In this document: positions 1 to 11,154 of the stretch, in pieces
Numbering within the stretch: position 1 is the first letter of the stretch
Layout: every line of letters begins with the position of its first letter
Source: Phlebopus portentosus
Taxonomy: Eukaryota; Basidiomycota; Agaricomycetes; Boletales; Boletinellaceae
Reading direction: 5' to 3'
Assembly: GCA_037892935.1 (NCBI GenBank)
Contig: JAYXKI010000010.1
Coordinates: 1,550,001-1,614,000 of the forward strand
Length of the DNA stretch: 64,000 nucleotides
Made by a program: the position numbers and the translations under genes
The notes under the pieces: model-generated
Databases searched by the model: none
The model's input: only the letters and a program-made list of their open reading frames with translations
What the model was told of the DNA's origin: nothing

Positions 1-2887
1 AGAATAGAAGGCCTGGGTCACTGAAGAGCTGCTAAGATCAAACAGGGGGCCACTGGGGACAAGAGAAGGTCACTCAAGTCCGCCACAGTAGTGTAAACTC
101 AGTAAATGAATGTCAGAGAGGCAAAGGCATATCAGAGGCACCAAAGGGGAGTAGAGAGATGAATCAGGTGAGTAGAAATGTCAAGGATAATGTATAATCA
201 GAATAGGGGCTCAGTACATGAGAGGGAGCTCAGAGTGAGGGAATCTCAAACTCTAGCTCTACTATAGTGTGTGCTGTATATGCCATCTGTGCCGATATCT
301 ACTGATAAATATACACTCTATATATACTCTACTGCTCTCACCAATAATTTCTGCTGTCTGACAATATCTTCTAAGTCACTGGGCTCGCCAAGGGCCGCTG
401 CCAGAGCATCTAGGAGTTGTCCAAGAGCTACATCATGAGGAGATCATCCAATAGCATAAAATATTGAGTATCTGCAATAATATAGGTGCCGGTGAAGTCT
501 GGCTTGGCATGCTGCTGTACTACATATCTAACTACCATATATGGTCTAGGGCCACCCACTGCTTGGGGGATAGTCAGGAAACATTGGGGCTGATGCCTAG
601 AGGGTAATATCATGTATATAACATAGAGGGCACATCAGTCAGGGTTCCTGGGCTGTTCAAGGCTGCCACTACACTCAATACAGAGCATAGGTGGTCAGTA
701 GTAACTAAGAAGGAGGCTGGAGCAGTGGATCTACAGGACACTGCTTGATCGGCAGCAGGCATATGGAACTAAGGATACCAGCAGTGGATAAGTGGGAATG
801 ATAATAGATAAATCTATAGGCCTTGGAAGACTGCCTGGTAAGCTGTAGAATGCTTTAACAAGGGCACCTGAGAATATCTGAGTGGCCGCTATAGTATTCT
901 GGGTGGTCTCTCTATCTGAAGGCGCTACTGATGTCCGTCCTACTAAGGGAGCTGAATGTGTGAAGAAACCTCCAGAAACGAAGTCTCAAGCTATCAGACT
1001 CTAACCACTAACCACCTGGCAGGTGCCAAAGACCATCAGAGACATGGGGGAGTGGCCTAGTGATGCCAAGGTATGAAAGGAATGCTTTAGTAGGTCCACC
1101 GGATCGAAGGGGAGGTCACAGGAGTCCACCAAAGTAGCATAATCTCAATAATAGGGAGCTAGGGAGCGTATATAATGAATATAAGGTGTATCATGCGGCC
1201 AGTAGGTGAAAAAGACGCCAAAGAGGAATAGAAAAGGGGGCCTGGGTTGCCAGAGGGCCGCCGAGGTCAAATAGGGGGCCGCCGGGGACGAGGGAGCTTG
1301 TACAAATCTACTGCGGTAGTGTAAACTGGATAAATGAAAGGTAGGGACTGTATACAATGAATATAAGGGGAAATGTGCGGCAAGCAACTGGAAAGGACGC
1401 CAAAGGGATGTAGGACAGAAGGCCTGTGTCACCGGAGGGCCACCGAGGTCGAATAGAGGGCCGCCGGGGATGAGGGAGCTTATATAAATCTACCGCAGTA
1501 GCGTAAACTAGATAAATGAGAAGTAGGGACCATATATGATGAATATAAGGGGAAATGTGCAGCCAGTAACTGGGAAGGACGCTGAAGGGGTGTAGGACAG
1601 AAGGCCTGTGTCACTGGGGGGCTGCCGAGGTCGAATAGAGGGTGCCAGACAGGTACAATGTAGTGCGGCGGACATTTGAGGGTACGTTCCCAGTCCTAAC
1701 TCATACACTGAATGTCAGAGGCACTGAAGGAGTGTAAAACAATAAGTCAAGGGTAGTATATAGTCAAGGGAGGAGCTCAGTACATGAGGGGGAGCTCAGA
1801 GTGAGGGAATCTCGAACCCTGGCCCTTGTATGCTGTATAAGCTCTCTGCTATGTATGTGCTCTGTATCTCTGATGTCTACTGATGAATATACACTCTATA
1901 TATACTCTACTGCTCTCGCCGATGAGTCCTACTGTCTGACAACATATCCTGAGTCAGTGGGCTCACCAAGGGCCACCACCGGAGCATCTAAGAGTCGTTC
2001 AAGAGCTGCATCGTGAGGGGATCATCCAATAGTATAAAATATCGAGTATCTGCAATAATACGGGTGCCGGCAGAGTCTAGCTTGGCAGCAGCAGTTAGTG
2101 GCTTGGCACACTACTGTACCACATGCCTGACTACTATATATAGTCTAGAGTCACCCGCCGCTTGGAGGGAAGTTAGGAAACGTCGGGGCCGATGTTCGGA
2201 GGCCGATATTGTATATATGAGATCGAGGGCACATCAGTCAGGGTCCCTAGGCTGCCCAAGGCCCCCACTGCACTCAATATAGAGTGTAGGCAATCCATGG
2301 TACCTAAGGAGGGTGCCGGAGCAGTGGATCTGCAACTCGCCACTCGATCAGCGGTGGATTCATAAAAGTGCGGCCTTTGGTGGCATATGAGTGGGAATGG
2401 CTATAGATAAATCCATAGGCCTTGGGGGACTGCCTGGTAAGCTGTGGGAGGCCTTGGCAAGGGCACCTGAGGACACCTGAGTGGCTGCCGGACCAATCTG
2501 AGGCTTGGGGGGCTGCCGCAGGGGCATCCAAGTCTGCCTCGAGGCTATACATATGAGGAATCATAATAACAAAGGCCTATAATGATTGGGGGACATCTCC
2601 TATGGTGTCTGGTGCTGGGTAGGAGCCTTCAGCGGATCTGTATGGGTGTCAGAGAGCCAGCAGCGGACTCGTCTGAGCTCTAGGAGAGTGTCACAAGGGG
2701 AAGCATAGGCTAGAATCTATAGATATGTGCTTGTATGGCCTCTAAAGTGTGGTATGAGTATGCCCTGGTCCTCTGAGGTGTAGGTGGCGAAGGGATATAG
2801 TATCTGAAGTAGGGGAGAGCTATAGTATGAGTGTCCTGGCACAGGACTGGCCAGGGCACTACACCGCCGGACTGGTCTAAGGCTTGG
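1..2887. repeat. Satellite-like degenerate repeat region with a ~1.57-kb direct duplication
   Basis: No gene is visible. The block from about 205 to 940 recurs at about 1770 to 2500: for example, the stretch beginning GAATCTCAAACTC at 241 matches GAATCTCGAACCC at 1806, an offset of 1565 bp. Most differences look like transitions. Shorter units repeat inside it (see the 182-bp array). Short open frames on both strands are proline/serine-rich products of the repeats and lack recognisable domains. This may be the decayed distal part of the Gag-protease element to its right, or an independent satellite. The sequence does not decide. Confidence 0.7.
1060..1665. repeat. Tandem array, ~182-bp unit, about three copies
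   Basis: The landmark ATGAATATAAGG occurs at 1175, 1357 and 1539, exactly 182 bp apart each time. It is surrounded by matching GTGTAAAC, GACGCC, AGGCCT and CCGCCGGGGA landmarks. The copies are diverged, and CpG/TpG alternations are frequent among the differences. A partial relative of the unit lies at 1-160. Confidence 0.8.
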
Positions 2888-3879
2888 TATAGAGATACCT
2901 GCAGATTTGAGCTCGAATCTACTCTATTTGGACAATCTGACATGCTGATCATCAGAATGATTGACCTTGACCATGTGTAGAAGAATCTGCAGTGTGGATC
3001 AGTAGGTTGTGCATTTACGATTCAGCAGCCTTCTGTTTCCCTCTATCCAGTCTCACTCTCTATTGTCTACCCCTTTCAGGTGACAGGCTGTGATGCAGAT
3101 GACTTGGTTGGATGTTCATATTTACATTTTATTTGATTTCTTTCCTTATATATCTCCCTGAATCATGTTTCGAGCCTTTGTTGTATGGGTAGCTCACTAC
3201 TATATATAAGCCTCCTGTGCCACTCTAATGAAAAGGGAGAGCCCCAGAACACCCCAGTTTTGATTCATATCATCTCTAGTCAAGTTTTCTAGTCTCCCAG
3301 CTTTGTCTCAGTTCATTCCCTCGAGTTTCAGTCCAGTTTCGATAGTTGCATCAGTTGTGCATATACTTCAGTCCAGCAGATCGTTGATTTTACTCTAGTT
3401 TCATCAGTTCTTCTCCAATTACCTCAGTCCAGCATTCTTTCGAATCATCTTATTAGTCTGCATCTTCAGGTATTTTCACTCATGAGTTCCACAGAGTTCC
3501 ACTTCATTTTGCTGAGTTCTGATTTTATAATAGTTTTCTGATATCTTGTTCAGTCTGTATCACCCTCATTTCTTATCCATTCATTGTGATTCTTGATCTG
3601 TTAGGATCATGTCGACAAGTATTTTTGATCTCTCATTTTACATCATTGACTTAGCTAGCTAGTTTTCAACCTCAGAGTAGTGACTCAGTTTACACTTCCG
3701 ACACAGCACCCTTTTGTATTTTGTTTCTCCCTTCTCTAAGCCATTCCCCTCAACACCAGCATACACTCCTCACATTATAGACACTCCCTCTTACATTGTA
3801 CACATCTGGTTGACCCCCAGAGGTTAAACTCAGACCTTCAGACTGTCAGTTGGCCTTCAGAGCCAGCAGACACATTTTA
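2888..3879 (+). mobile_element. Solo LTR of the Gag-only (TR-GAG) family
   Basis: These 992 bp are the reverse complement of the 994-bp LTRs at 44886-45879 and 47940-48933. The copy begins TATAGAGATACC (family TGTAGAGATACC) and ends CACATTTTA (family CACATTTCA). Flanking tetranucleotides are TTGG (2884-2887) and TCGG (3880-3883), a 4-bp target duplication differing by one CpG-to-TpG change. Joining the flanks recreates a sequence matching the uninterrupted paralogue at about 2489-2520. No internal sequence remains, so this is a recombination-derived solo LTR. It contains no host gene. The open frame inside it also occurs in the other LTR copies. Confidence 0.88.
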
Positions 3880-3883
3880 TCGG

Positions 3884-4390
3884 GGGGCCACTGCAGAGGT
3901 ATCCAATGTGTCAAATGTCATCAGGAGGCAGAATATATATGATTGAGGCTCTGTAGTGCTAAGTAGGAGTGCCCAGTGGATCCATATGGCTATCAGGGAG
4001 CCAGCAGCAGATTGATCTGGGCTGTAGGAGGCCACCACTGGAGCATCCAAAGCCACCACGAGGCTAAATGTATAATGAATTGTAAGATTGATGACCCATG
4101 GCGACTGGAGGATGTCTCCTATAGTGTCTGGTGCTAGGTAGGAGTCCTCAGCAGATCTTTCTGAGTGTCAGTGAGCCAGCAGCAGACTCATCTAGGCTCT
4201 AGAAGGGCACCACAGAGGGAAGTGTAGGCTAGAATCTATAAATATGTTCTTATATAGCCTCTAGAGTGTGATATAAGTATTACCTGGTCCTCTGAGGTGC
4301 AGGTGGCAATAGGATATAGTATCTACAGTAGGGGAGAGCCAGAGTATGAGTGTCCTAGCACAGGACTGGCCAGGGCACTACATCTTCATA
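3884..4390. repeat. Continuation of the repeat interrupted by the solo LTR
   Basis: The stretch 4091-4380 closely matches 2571-2875, sharing landmarks such as GACATCTCCTATGGTGTCTGG, TAGGCTAGAATCTATA and CACAGGACTGGCCAGGGCACTACA. This shows that the same unit lies on both sides of the solo LTR. No coding function is recognised. Confidence 0.7.
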
Positions 4391-4599
4391 TTACTGTACA
4401 AAAAATTTGTGAAAAAAAAGACTATATGCAGTGGGCTGAAGTTGAAATAAGGGCTGTATAGTACTGTGGCTAATCACTGATGGGAGAGGGTGATAGAGGA
4501 GTTAATTTAGGGGTATAAGGTGAAGGGGCCAGGTTGGCAGTGGATGGATTTGTGAAGTCTTGAGTATTAGCTGCTTCGGAGGGCCAGTATCACTGCAGG

Positions 4600-4995
4600 T
4601 GTGTAGGAGAAGTTAGCATCACTCAGAGGGGGCGCTGCAGGCTTTGGTGACATCTAGGGAGGCTTTGTTTGGCCTAAGGTAATGTGTCTGTGTATGGCCA
4701 GGCTGGGGCCAAGGCCAGAGATTGGCTGTATAGCACTAAGAGGGGCTTGGGGGGGTGTTTCACTAAAAGTGTGTAGGAGGAGTGGGCATCACTTGGAGGG
4801 GGTGCCACAAGCTTCAGCAGCATCTGAGAGGGCTTCATTTAGCCTAAGGGGATGTGCTTGTATATGGTCAGACTGGGGCTGAGGCCAGGGATTGGCTGTA
4901 TAGTGCTGGGGGGGCTTGAGGGTGCATTTTACCAAAAGTATATAGGAGGAGTGAGTATCACTTGAAGGGGGCACTGCAGGCTTTAGCGGCATCTG
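4600..4995. repeat. Tandem array, ~170-bp unit, three copies
   Basis: The landmark GGGGGNGCNNCANGCTT starts near 4626, 4796 and 4965, spacings of about 170 and 169 bp. Each copy continues with a matching CATCT...GGCTT...CCTAAGG block and a GGATTGGCTGTATAG block. Because the unit length is not a multiple of three, the open frame across it on the minus strand is probably incidental. The array adjoins the distal end of the minus-strand Gag-protease relic. Confidence 0.75.
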
Positions 4996-5259
4996 GGGGA
5001 TATTGTAGTGCAAGGAGGCATCTCTAACTGCCACAGAGGCTGGCCATGAGAGTTCTGGGGTGGGAGAGCTTGCAGGCATTGAAAATATTGCTAAGGTATA
5101 CATTTCTTCAATCGCTAAGGATATACCGGTGATGAGGTCACCTGGGAGCTAAGGTGAGAAGGTGAGGGATGGTGTTGGGCATGAGATAGTAATCAAAGGG
5201 TGTCCTGAGTCGAGTACCAGTGTTAGGGGGGTTTGCTGTAGAGTGCTACATTAGTAAGG

Positions 5260-7437
5260 CCTTTGTTAGAGCGTCGGTAGACATGTTCTAAGACTTGTAG
5301 GCAGGCAAAATACTTCAGCAGTGGCTGGATCTGTGATGTAGAGGGTCTGACAGTGTTTGCTGAGGTCTGCAGTGATAGCATGAGTGTGTGCAAAGAAGGG
5401 CCAGCCAAAGAGGAGGTCAAATAGTGCATTTTTGAGTATGTAGACTGGTGCATGCATAAAGAACCTGAGGAGTGAAATCTTGATACAGGAGATAATGTGG
5501 GAGCTCTAGCTGGGGTTTGGCAAGGCTTTTTAGATGTGTGTGGGGTTGAAAATGCAGGCTGGTGACTTTATTTGTCACCATATATGTCAAGGGATATCAA
5601 TAAATGAACTTCTAAAGTCAAGAACACTATTGACCTGTAATGTATCATTCAGGCGAACATTGATCTCATGTAGAGGGATAACTGCTAGTGCTAGGAGCTT
5701 GTCTGGGGTCTTAGAGAAGTCTGCCGGAGGTTTCTAGGGTGGCAGCATGTCTGTGGCATTGGTAAGGGATGTCTAATGTAAGTATACCTTCATGTATACT
5801 TTACTGTGCTGGACTAGCAGATTAATTAGCTTGTCTGGATCATCTGGAATCACTGCTGTAGGCTTGGGGAGGATGTTGCCAAAGGGTGAGGGTACTTTCC
5901 TGACTTGGGAGGTAGTGGCCGGGTCAGAGGAAATGTCTGAGGGCTGTTCAAGTACCGTAGAGGCACCACAGCTCTTGTTTGGTGGTGTATAGCCCTGTAA
6001 TTTCACCTGAGACCTGTGGCCAGTACCTGAAGTGTCCTGGGGGACAATCCATTATCTAGGAGGCTTGCAGTGGCTGTTGTAAGGCAGTTCCTGGGCTGCC
6101 AAAGCAATGCCTGGATCATCTGGGAGTAGTAGAATAGGTGTCTGTAGTCCAAGAGGTATCATGTTAATGTTCTGGGTAACTTAACAATTCAGCCAATCTA
6201 AAATGCAGCCTCTGGAGTGATTTTCAGTGAAAGGGCTGCCATCAGGTTGTATGAGGCAGCTATGCATGTCAACTACAGTAATGCCAGAATTGAGTAGGAA
6301 GCTTTATGTAGGGCATTTCATCATTTGGTGCATTGTAAAATCACAAATACTGCAGGCCTGAGCTACTGGCAGGGCTTGAGAGCCTTCAGAGAGATGCTCA
6401 GAAGGTTGCCTGAGGTTTGCCGAGAGCAAGTGGTGAGCAGGGATGCCTGGGTGCAGCTACTGATAGAATTATTCATATATCGCCAGAATGAGAGAGATAC
6501 TGAGTATAGGCCACTAGTCTGAGACAGTGTACATCACTGCTAGAGCTTGCATACATGCCTGGGGGATGATAGTGATATTCTATAGGCTAGAAGCATCCAC
6601 CAAGGCTTTACATTTGGCAAGAGGAGGTGGCAGCAGAGCAGGAAGGTCAGTGGTAAATGTATTAGGGGCTGAAGAACACTTTTGCATGTTCAGAAAGTGT
6701 GTGAGCTGGGCCTGGTGTGCAACTAGTAAAAATGTCGAGGGCAAGGCTAGAGTAGGCCGCTGGATATACTATGGGGCCAGCAAAGTGATCAAGACATCAG
6801 CAGGCATCAGCAAGGGGCTTAGTATTAGCTAGGAAGACCATATATTTGCTAGCAAGATATATAGGCTATTGACTGATATTGCCACAGAAGTGGGCAGCTC
6901 AATTTTGGTATGGGCATTGATGTGGAGGGTGTTCTAGATCTGACTGATGGCCAGGGGACTTATGCTGGCATAGTAGGTCTTGACTAGGGGTGGCAGAGAC
7001 TCAGGATATGCTAAAACCTGTTATATCTTGATAATTTGCTGTATTTTGTCTGTCACTGCTTCTACTGGCTAGAGGACACCAGCAGCATATTCTAGGTTAG
7101 CCAGGTGAAGGGAGAAGTTGAGTTCCTGGTGATAGGTGGTAGGGATTCCTTTCATAAATATTCATTGTTCTTCAAATGTCAAAATTTCACTATTTCGCAG
7201 TAAGTACTCAGAAACTCTGTAGAAGTCTTGCAGAAATCTGCTGAAGGACTCTAGAGTGAAGTTGTGGAGTGCCTGAGTTAATAAAATAAGGTGCTGGAGG
7301 TCTTGGAGGGTGTAAACTAGTTGGGAATGTAGATATATCTTAAGTACAGCATCTCGAAAGGTGGAATAACTATCACCTGCCACTTCAGTGCAGTGCCTCC
7401 AGATAGGTTGTTTTTTCGCTGTGCATAGAAGCAAGCC
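5260..7437 (-). pseudogene. Decayed retroelement Gag-protease
   Basis: Reading leftwards from about 7437, the minus strand keeps one frame for over 1.7 kb, broken only by scattered TAG/TGA/TAA codons. The first part resembles basidiomycete Ty3-type Gag (a tract ending in SFSRFLQDFYRVSEYLLRNS, about 7195-7260). A CCHC zinc knuckle with spacing C-x2-C-x4-H-x4-C (CSICDFTMHQMMKC) lies near 6320-6360. Further on, near 5600, a protease-like segment reads SVLDFRSSFIDIP, where LDSGS would be expected, so the active-site motif is lost. No reverse transcriptase, RNase H or integrase follows before the tandem repeats, so the element was either Gag-protease only or lost its pol. The LTR-like block at 7450-8240 lies just upstream in its transcriptional direction. 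Family assignment rests on the knuckle and general Gag similarity. Confidence 0.65.
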
Positions 7438-7449
7438 CAGATGATGATA

Positions 7450-8240
7450 TGGCAGTCTGAGAGGCTGACTAATTTACCAAATCTGATAGTACCTAAGTAA
7501 CATAAAGAACTTATTATTACAACTCAAACCTCCTAAGCTGTAGACCTAATAACTTGAAAAATACTAGAATGGTACAAGCCAGAGCTGTACAACCCTTATT
7601 TAGCATCTACACTACAAGTGAATCTTTGTTTACCAAGAAACATAAATCTGGACATCAAGCAACTATAACTGGTACTCTAATAAAAGATATGGCAATATAT
7701 TCATGATATTTGACTTTTAGACAAAGCATGGCTAGTCACTCAAATATAACTGTATCTCTCAGCAGAACTTATACAGTTTATAGTATGCATTGAATTATAC
7801 TTTACACTAATCTAACACCTTAATACTAATGTGCAAGTTTCACTTACACCCTTCAGACCACAAGATAAACAGTAAAGAGTCACATATAGAGCTGCTTACA
7901 TTGCACTAAGAGCTACAATCCTACCAGAAAACAGTCTTAATATTATAATAGAGTACAGACAGTAGAGCTTTTCATACTAAAGCAGCACCTCTATTGTCTC
8001 AGTCAGCAACTTTACAGAATTCTATTATAGTAGAGATATGTAAGAGCAAACTGGTACTCAGTGAAGCAAAATGGTAGAGAAAGTAATATAATGATGGAGT
8101 TAAGTGGAGCAAGATAGAGTAAAGTAGAGTAAAGTGAAGAGGAGATGAGTAAAAAATAGGATAAAAATAGATTATCTAGAGAGCATAAATAGTGTTAAAA
8201 GTAGACCTCTTCCTCTATCTTTTAATCCTCTTATCACACT
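7450..8240 (-). mobile_element. LTR-like repeat X (probable 5' LTR of the Gag-protease element)
   Basis: The reverse complement of this block matches two separated plus-strand segments, 28960-29157 and 50250-50850, which flank the large Ty3-A insertion. This copy is therefore an uninterrupted paralogue of that target. On the minus strand it starts near TGTGATAAGAGG and ends just before the Gag frame, as a 5' LTR would. No second copy bounds the other end of the Gag-protease relic, so calling it an LTR is inference. It is AT-rich, without ORFs. Confidence 0.6.
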
Positions 8241-8255
8241 GGTGTTATTATCTTA

Positions 8256-8675
8256 CTGCCTTTTTCATATGTATTGTCATTTGCAACTTTTGTGATTTTA
8301 TCACACAGAACACCTCAAGATATAAAAATTATTTTATCTTACTTAAAATATAAAAATCACCATATCTCACTCAATTCTTAACTGTTTTGCATGATCTAAG
8401 TTGCTAAATATATAGATCTAAGATCTATTTTAAACTCTAACAAGGATGAAGAGAAATGAGCAAAGAATGAGTGAGATATGTCACAAAAGGCTAATTTTAG
8501 ACACATCTTTTATGTGCAGTTTTTCTTACCCTCATCCCTACTTTTACAGTCCTACAAGCAAGTCCAAAATGATATAATTATTTTATTTTAAATTTACAGA
8601 CTGACTTTGAGCTCTATTCTGTATTATATCTGCTAGTTTGATACATGTCTGAGCTAAGCTCAAATCTACCTTTTC
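8256..8675 (+). mobile_element. Partial foldback MITE (one arm plus spacer)
   Basis: It starts with CTGCCTTTTTCATATG after a TA and matches the left arm and centre of the complete foldback element at 25265-26023 (shared landmarks: CACACAGAACACCTCA, CATATCTCACTCAATTCTT, GATGAAGAGAAATGAGCAA). The inverted right arm is missing. Instead a second direct TACTGCCTTTTTTATAAG start appears at 8674, close to the Ty3-A-family LTR fragment. Confidence 0.65.
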
Positions 8676-8731
8676 TTACTGCCTTTTTTATAAGTATTGT
8701 CACACCCCATGTCTCATGTGCTCTAATGTAT

Positions 8732-9855
8732 TGAAACTCCTGTGGACTGTCAGATAGCTGAGGAGTGTCACAGTTCTTGGGGGCTGTTTGGTAAGATCAA
8801 GATAAGTGGGAAAGAGGTGGGTAACTTTAGGAGAATACTAGAGTAGGACTGATGTGTTAATCTAGTTTCTAAAGCAGTTCCAGAAGGGATGGAGGAGAAA
8901 ATAGGATTGAAGGCTGCTGGATGTATACAAAGGGGGGATTGGATCAGGGAAGATAGGCAAAGAAGCAAAGCAGGAGAAGTCAAAGCTAGAGTGATTGACA
9001 GTGGTGGTATAAAGATAAATAATGTCCTCACAGGTAATCTCTCGATAGATTCAAACCCTGGAGGTGGAAGATGATGAGATGAGGCTTAGAGAAGGACTTC
9101 TTCTAAGTACTGATAATATGAAAGTGATCCTTTTAAGGATCTGATACAATATAATGAGTTATGACAAGTTACAATAGGTTTCAACAGGTTATAAAACAAA
9201 ATAAAGTGATATAACATGAAATGAAGTGATATGCAAGGGGACTCAAGTGAGACCTTACGTGGGGGTGTAAGAAAGAGTGATGAGGGTCTCAGACTTCAAC
9301 ATGGGTTAAACTGATCATACTGAGCTTGGGTACGACTGCAAAGCAGAAGATGCAAGATGTATAGAACAGAACTTTTATGTATTTAAGGGAGACAAGGAGT
9401 CGAGATGAGTACAAGAAGAGTCAAATTAATCTTGACTATAGCTAGAGTGGGTTTCTAGTCTGAACTGAACTCTGAACTGAGCTGTTCTGGGCTCCAAACT
9501 AAGCTCCTACTATGAGTAGCACATCTATTTATAACATTGTCTGAATCTGAGCCTTTGAAGCATTAGGGAGCATAACAAAAAGAAATCAGAAGTGATAAAC
9601 ATAAGGGAATGCATAGGAAACAAAAGGCAAGGTGAGCATATCTGGAAGGTGGCGAGCATAATGACCATAGAGCACAATACAAAATATGAGTACATACAGA
9701 ATGATGAGCATAAGGATCATAGGGGGACAAAACAAAATATGAATGCATATAGGACTCAAAAGGGAAAAGCTAGAGTGCATCACATTGGGTCAAAGCTTGA
9801 GAGGCATCGGGAGCCAATTGCAGATCCTTCAATTTATCTCTCGTGCCTGGGTTTT
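8732..9855 (-). mobile_element. Truncated LTR of the Ty3-A family
   Basis: The reverse complement matches most of the 1.36-kb LTR at 29162-30522, including its terminal ...CTCCTCAGCTATC...GGAGTTTCA. Homology stops abruptly at about 9855, so roughly the first 240 bp of the LTR are missing. The flanking bases show no target duplication, consistent with the truncation. The open frames in this stretch also occur in the other LTR copies and are not host genes. Confidence 0.8.
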
Positions 9856-9959
9856 GTTATAAAAATTGTGGATACCTAATGTGGTATGGAATTAGACAAC
9901 TTACACACTGAATTATGCAGTCTAATCAAGAGTATTTCAAAAAGCTCCAGTGATAGAAT

Positions 9960-10336
9960 AGTGGAGGCGATTCTCACCTACTAATACAGCAAGTATCTGG
10001 GGAGGTAGCTGCTGAATACATTCCAGAGGAATCTAGTCGACAATATTATGAGGATGAACATGATGAGAGGGAGGATCTATACAATTTGCAAGAAGAATTA
10101 TCTAGAATGCATATTGGACATACTCCTCCACTTCAATGAAGCTTCACACAGATGGAAGAACAAAATATCGCAAGATATGTAGAACTCCTGCAGAGAAAGT
10201 GTTATCAACATAGTGCAACTAGACGCTTAGTTCATGAAAGTCTAGTGTATACAAATTGCTATTTGGCATGCCTTAAAGCTGTACATTCTGGTATACAATT
10301 CAACTCAAATTTAGACTTTAAATTCATAGTATAATC
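9960..10336 (+). pseudogene. Unidentified decayed coding remnant
   Basis: A plus-strand frame from about 9980 to a stop at 10334-10336 is open apart from isolated stops (one near 10137). It encodes an acidic, glutamate-rich stretch (EVAAEYIPEESSRQYYEDE) followed by basic, cysteine-containing sequence. Composition and low stop density suggest former coding sequence. No domain is recognised. It ends about 270 bp before a Tc1-type terminus at about 10610-10633, so it may belong to a decayed transposon. Its left side abuts the truncated LTR. Confidence 0.35.
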
Positions 10337-10604
10337 ACATTATCATTTTGGACAGCTTTGGGGAGGTGCTGGACCAGCAGGAAGTACAGAAAAAAATGCA
10401 CATGCAAAGAAGAGGCAAAAACAATATTTTCACTATTTTGGGGTCATTTTTTGCTCTATTTTCTCAATCTTTATTTCTAAATGAAAGCCCTTTTGAAAAT
10501 ATGAATTTAGCAACTTAGATGATGTGAAAATATTGAGTTTTGGGTAAGATATGATTTTATCTGTGTTTTGAGGCACTTGTGACATGAAAAGTGGTGAAAT
10601 CACA

Positions 10605-10635
10605 TGATTGCCAACAATTTTGCAACTAGCTATAA
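10605..10635. mobile_element. Isolated terminus like that of the 11-kb inverted-arm transposon
   Basis: ATTGCCAACAATTTTGCAACTAGCTA followed by TA is nearly the same as the right end of the large element at 62158-62185 (ATTGCCAACAATTTTGCAATTAGCTA, then TA). The preceding CACATG also recurs in both. No matching left terminus is seen nearby, so this is an orphan or truncated end. Confidence 0.55.
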
Positions 10636-10773
10636 TGTAATACTTGAATCTTAGAAATGTGTTTCTGAATTTTGCATATTGGCATCAAATTCTGACCAAA
10701 ATTCTAATAACTTTAGAATAGGTTATTGCCTAGTGTGTACACAACTCACTGCAGTGTGTGTGCTGGATTTATA

Positions 10774-10903
10774 CACAGGGGGCAGAATTACATTTCTGAA
10801 CTACTTACATGGAAAACAGAATTGGAAATCCCACCTCTGATTAACTGGATTTCAGTTCTGGATCAAATTTTTCAGATTCAGAAATAGGGTTTTGCCCCCT
10901 GTG
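10774..10903. mobile_element. Short MITE with CACAGGGGGCA terminal inverted repeats
   Basis: The left end reads CACAGGGGGCAGAATTACATTTCTGAA. The reverse complement of the right end reads CACAGGGGGCAAAACCCTATTTCTGAA. The 130-bp unit is non-coding and TA-rich bases flank it (ATA before, ATATC after), but an exact target duplication is not clear. It sits about 250 bp upstream of the Pcp1-like start codon, at the edge of the gene island. Confidence 0.6.
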
Positions 10904-11023
10904 ATATCAAATTGTATGGACAGAAGAACCAGTAACAAAGACTAGGATTTATGGCCAGCAGGGTTTTCAGCAAAGCTGAAAACACAAGTTGCTGGTATTA
11001 AACAAACTTTAAGGATCGGGTTG

Positions 11024-11048
11024 CACGTGGACAATCCGCGAGCACGTG
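11024..11048. promoter_or_regulatory. Paired CACGTG motifs upstream of the Pcp1-like gene
   Basis: CACGTG occurs at 11024-11029 and again at 11043-11048, about 110-130 bp before the proposed ATG at 11155. Such palindromes are E-box sites for bHLH factors in fungi. Their spacing and position fit a promoter-proximal element. Function is inferred only. Confidence 0.35.
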
Positions 11049-11154
11049 ACATACTCTTGAAGTTGTAGCGCGTGTCATGCCTCTCAATTCCAACAAGACG
11101 ACCTCCAGAACTGAGTTGCATTCCTTCCTCCATCCACTCTGCTCGGAACAGGTC

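Noticed and set aside
1060..1665. CRISPR-like array
   Set aside because: The units are ~182 bp, diverged, with no short identical repeats or unique spacers, in a eukaryotic context.
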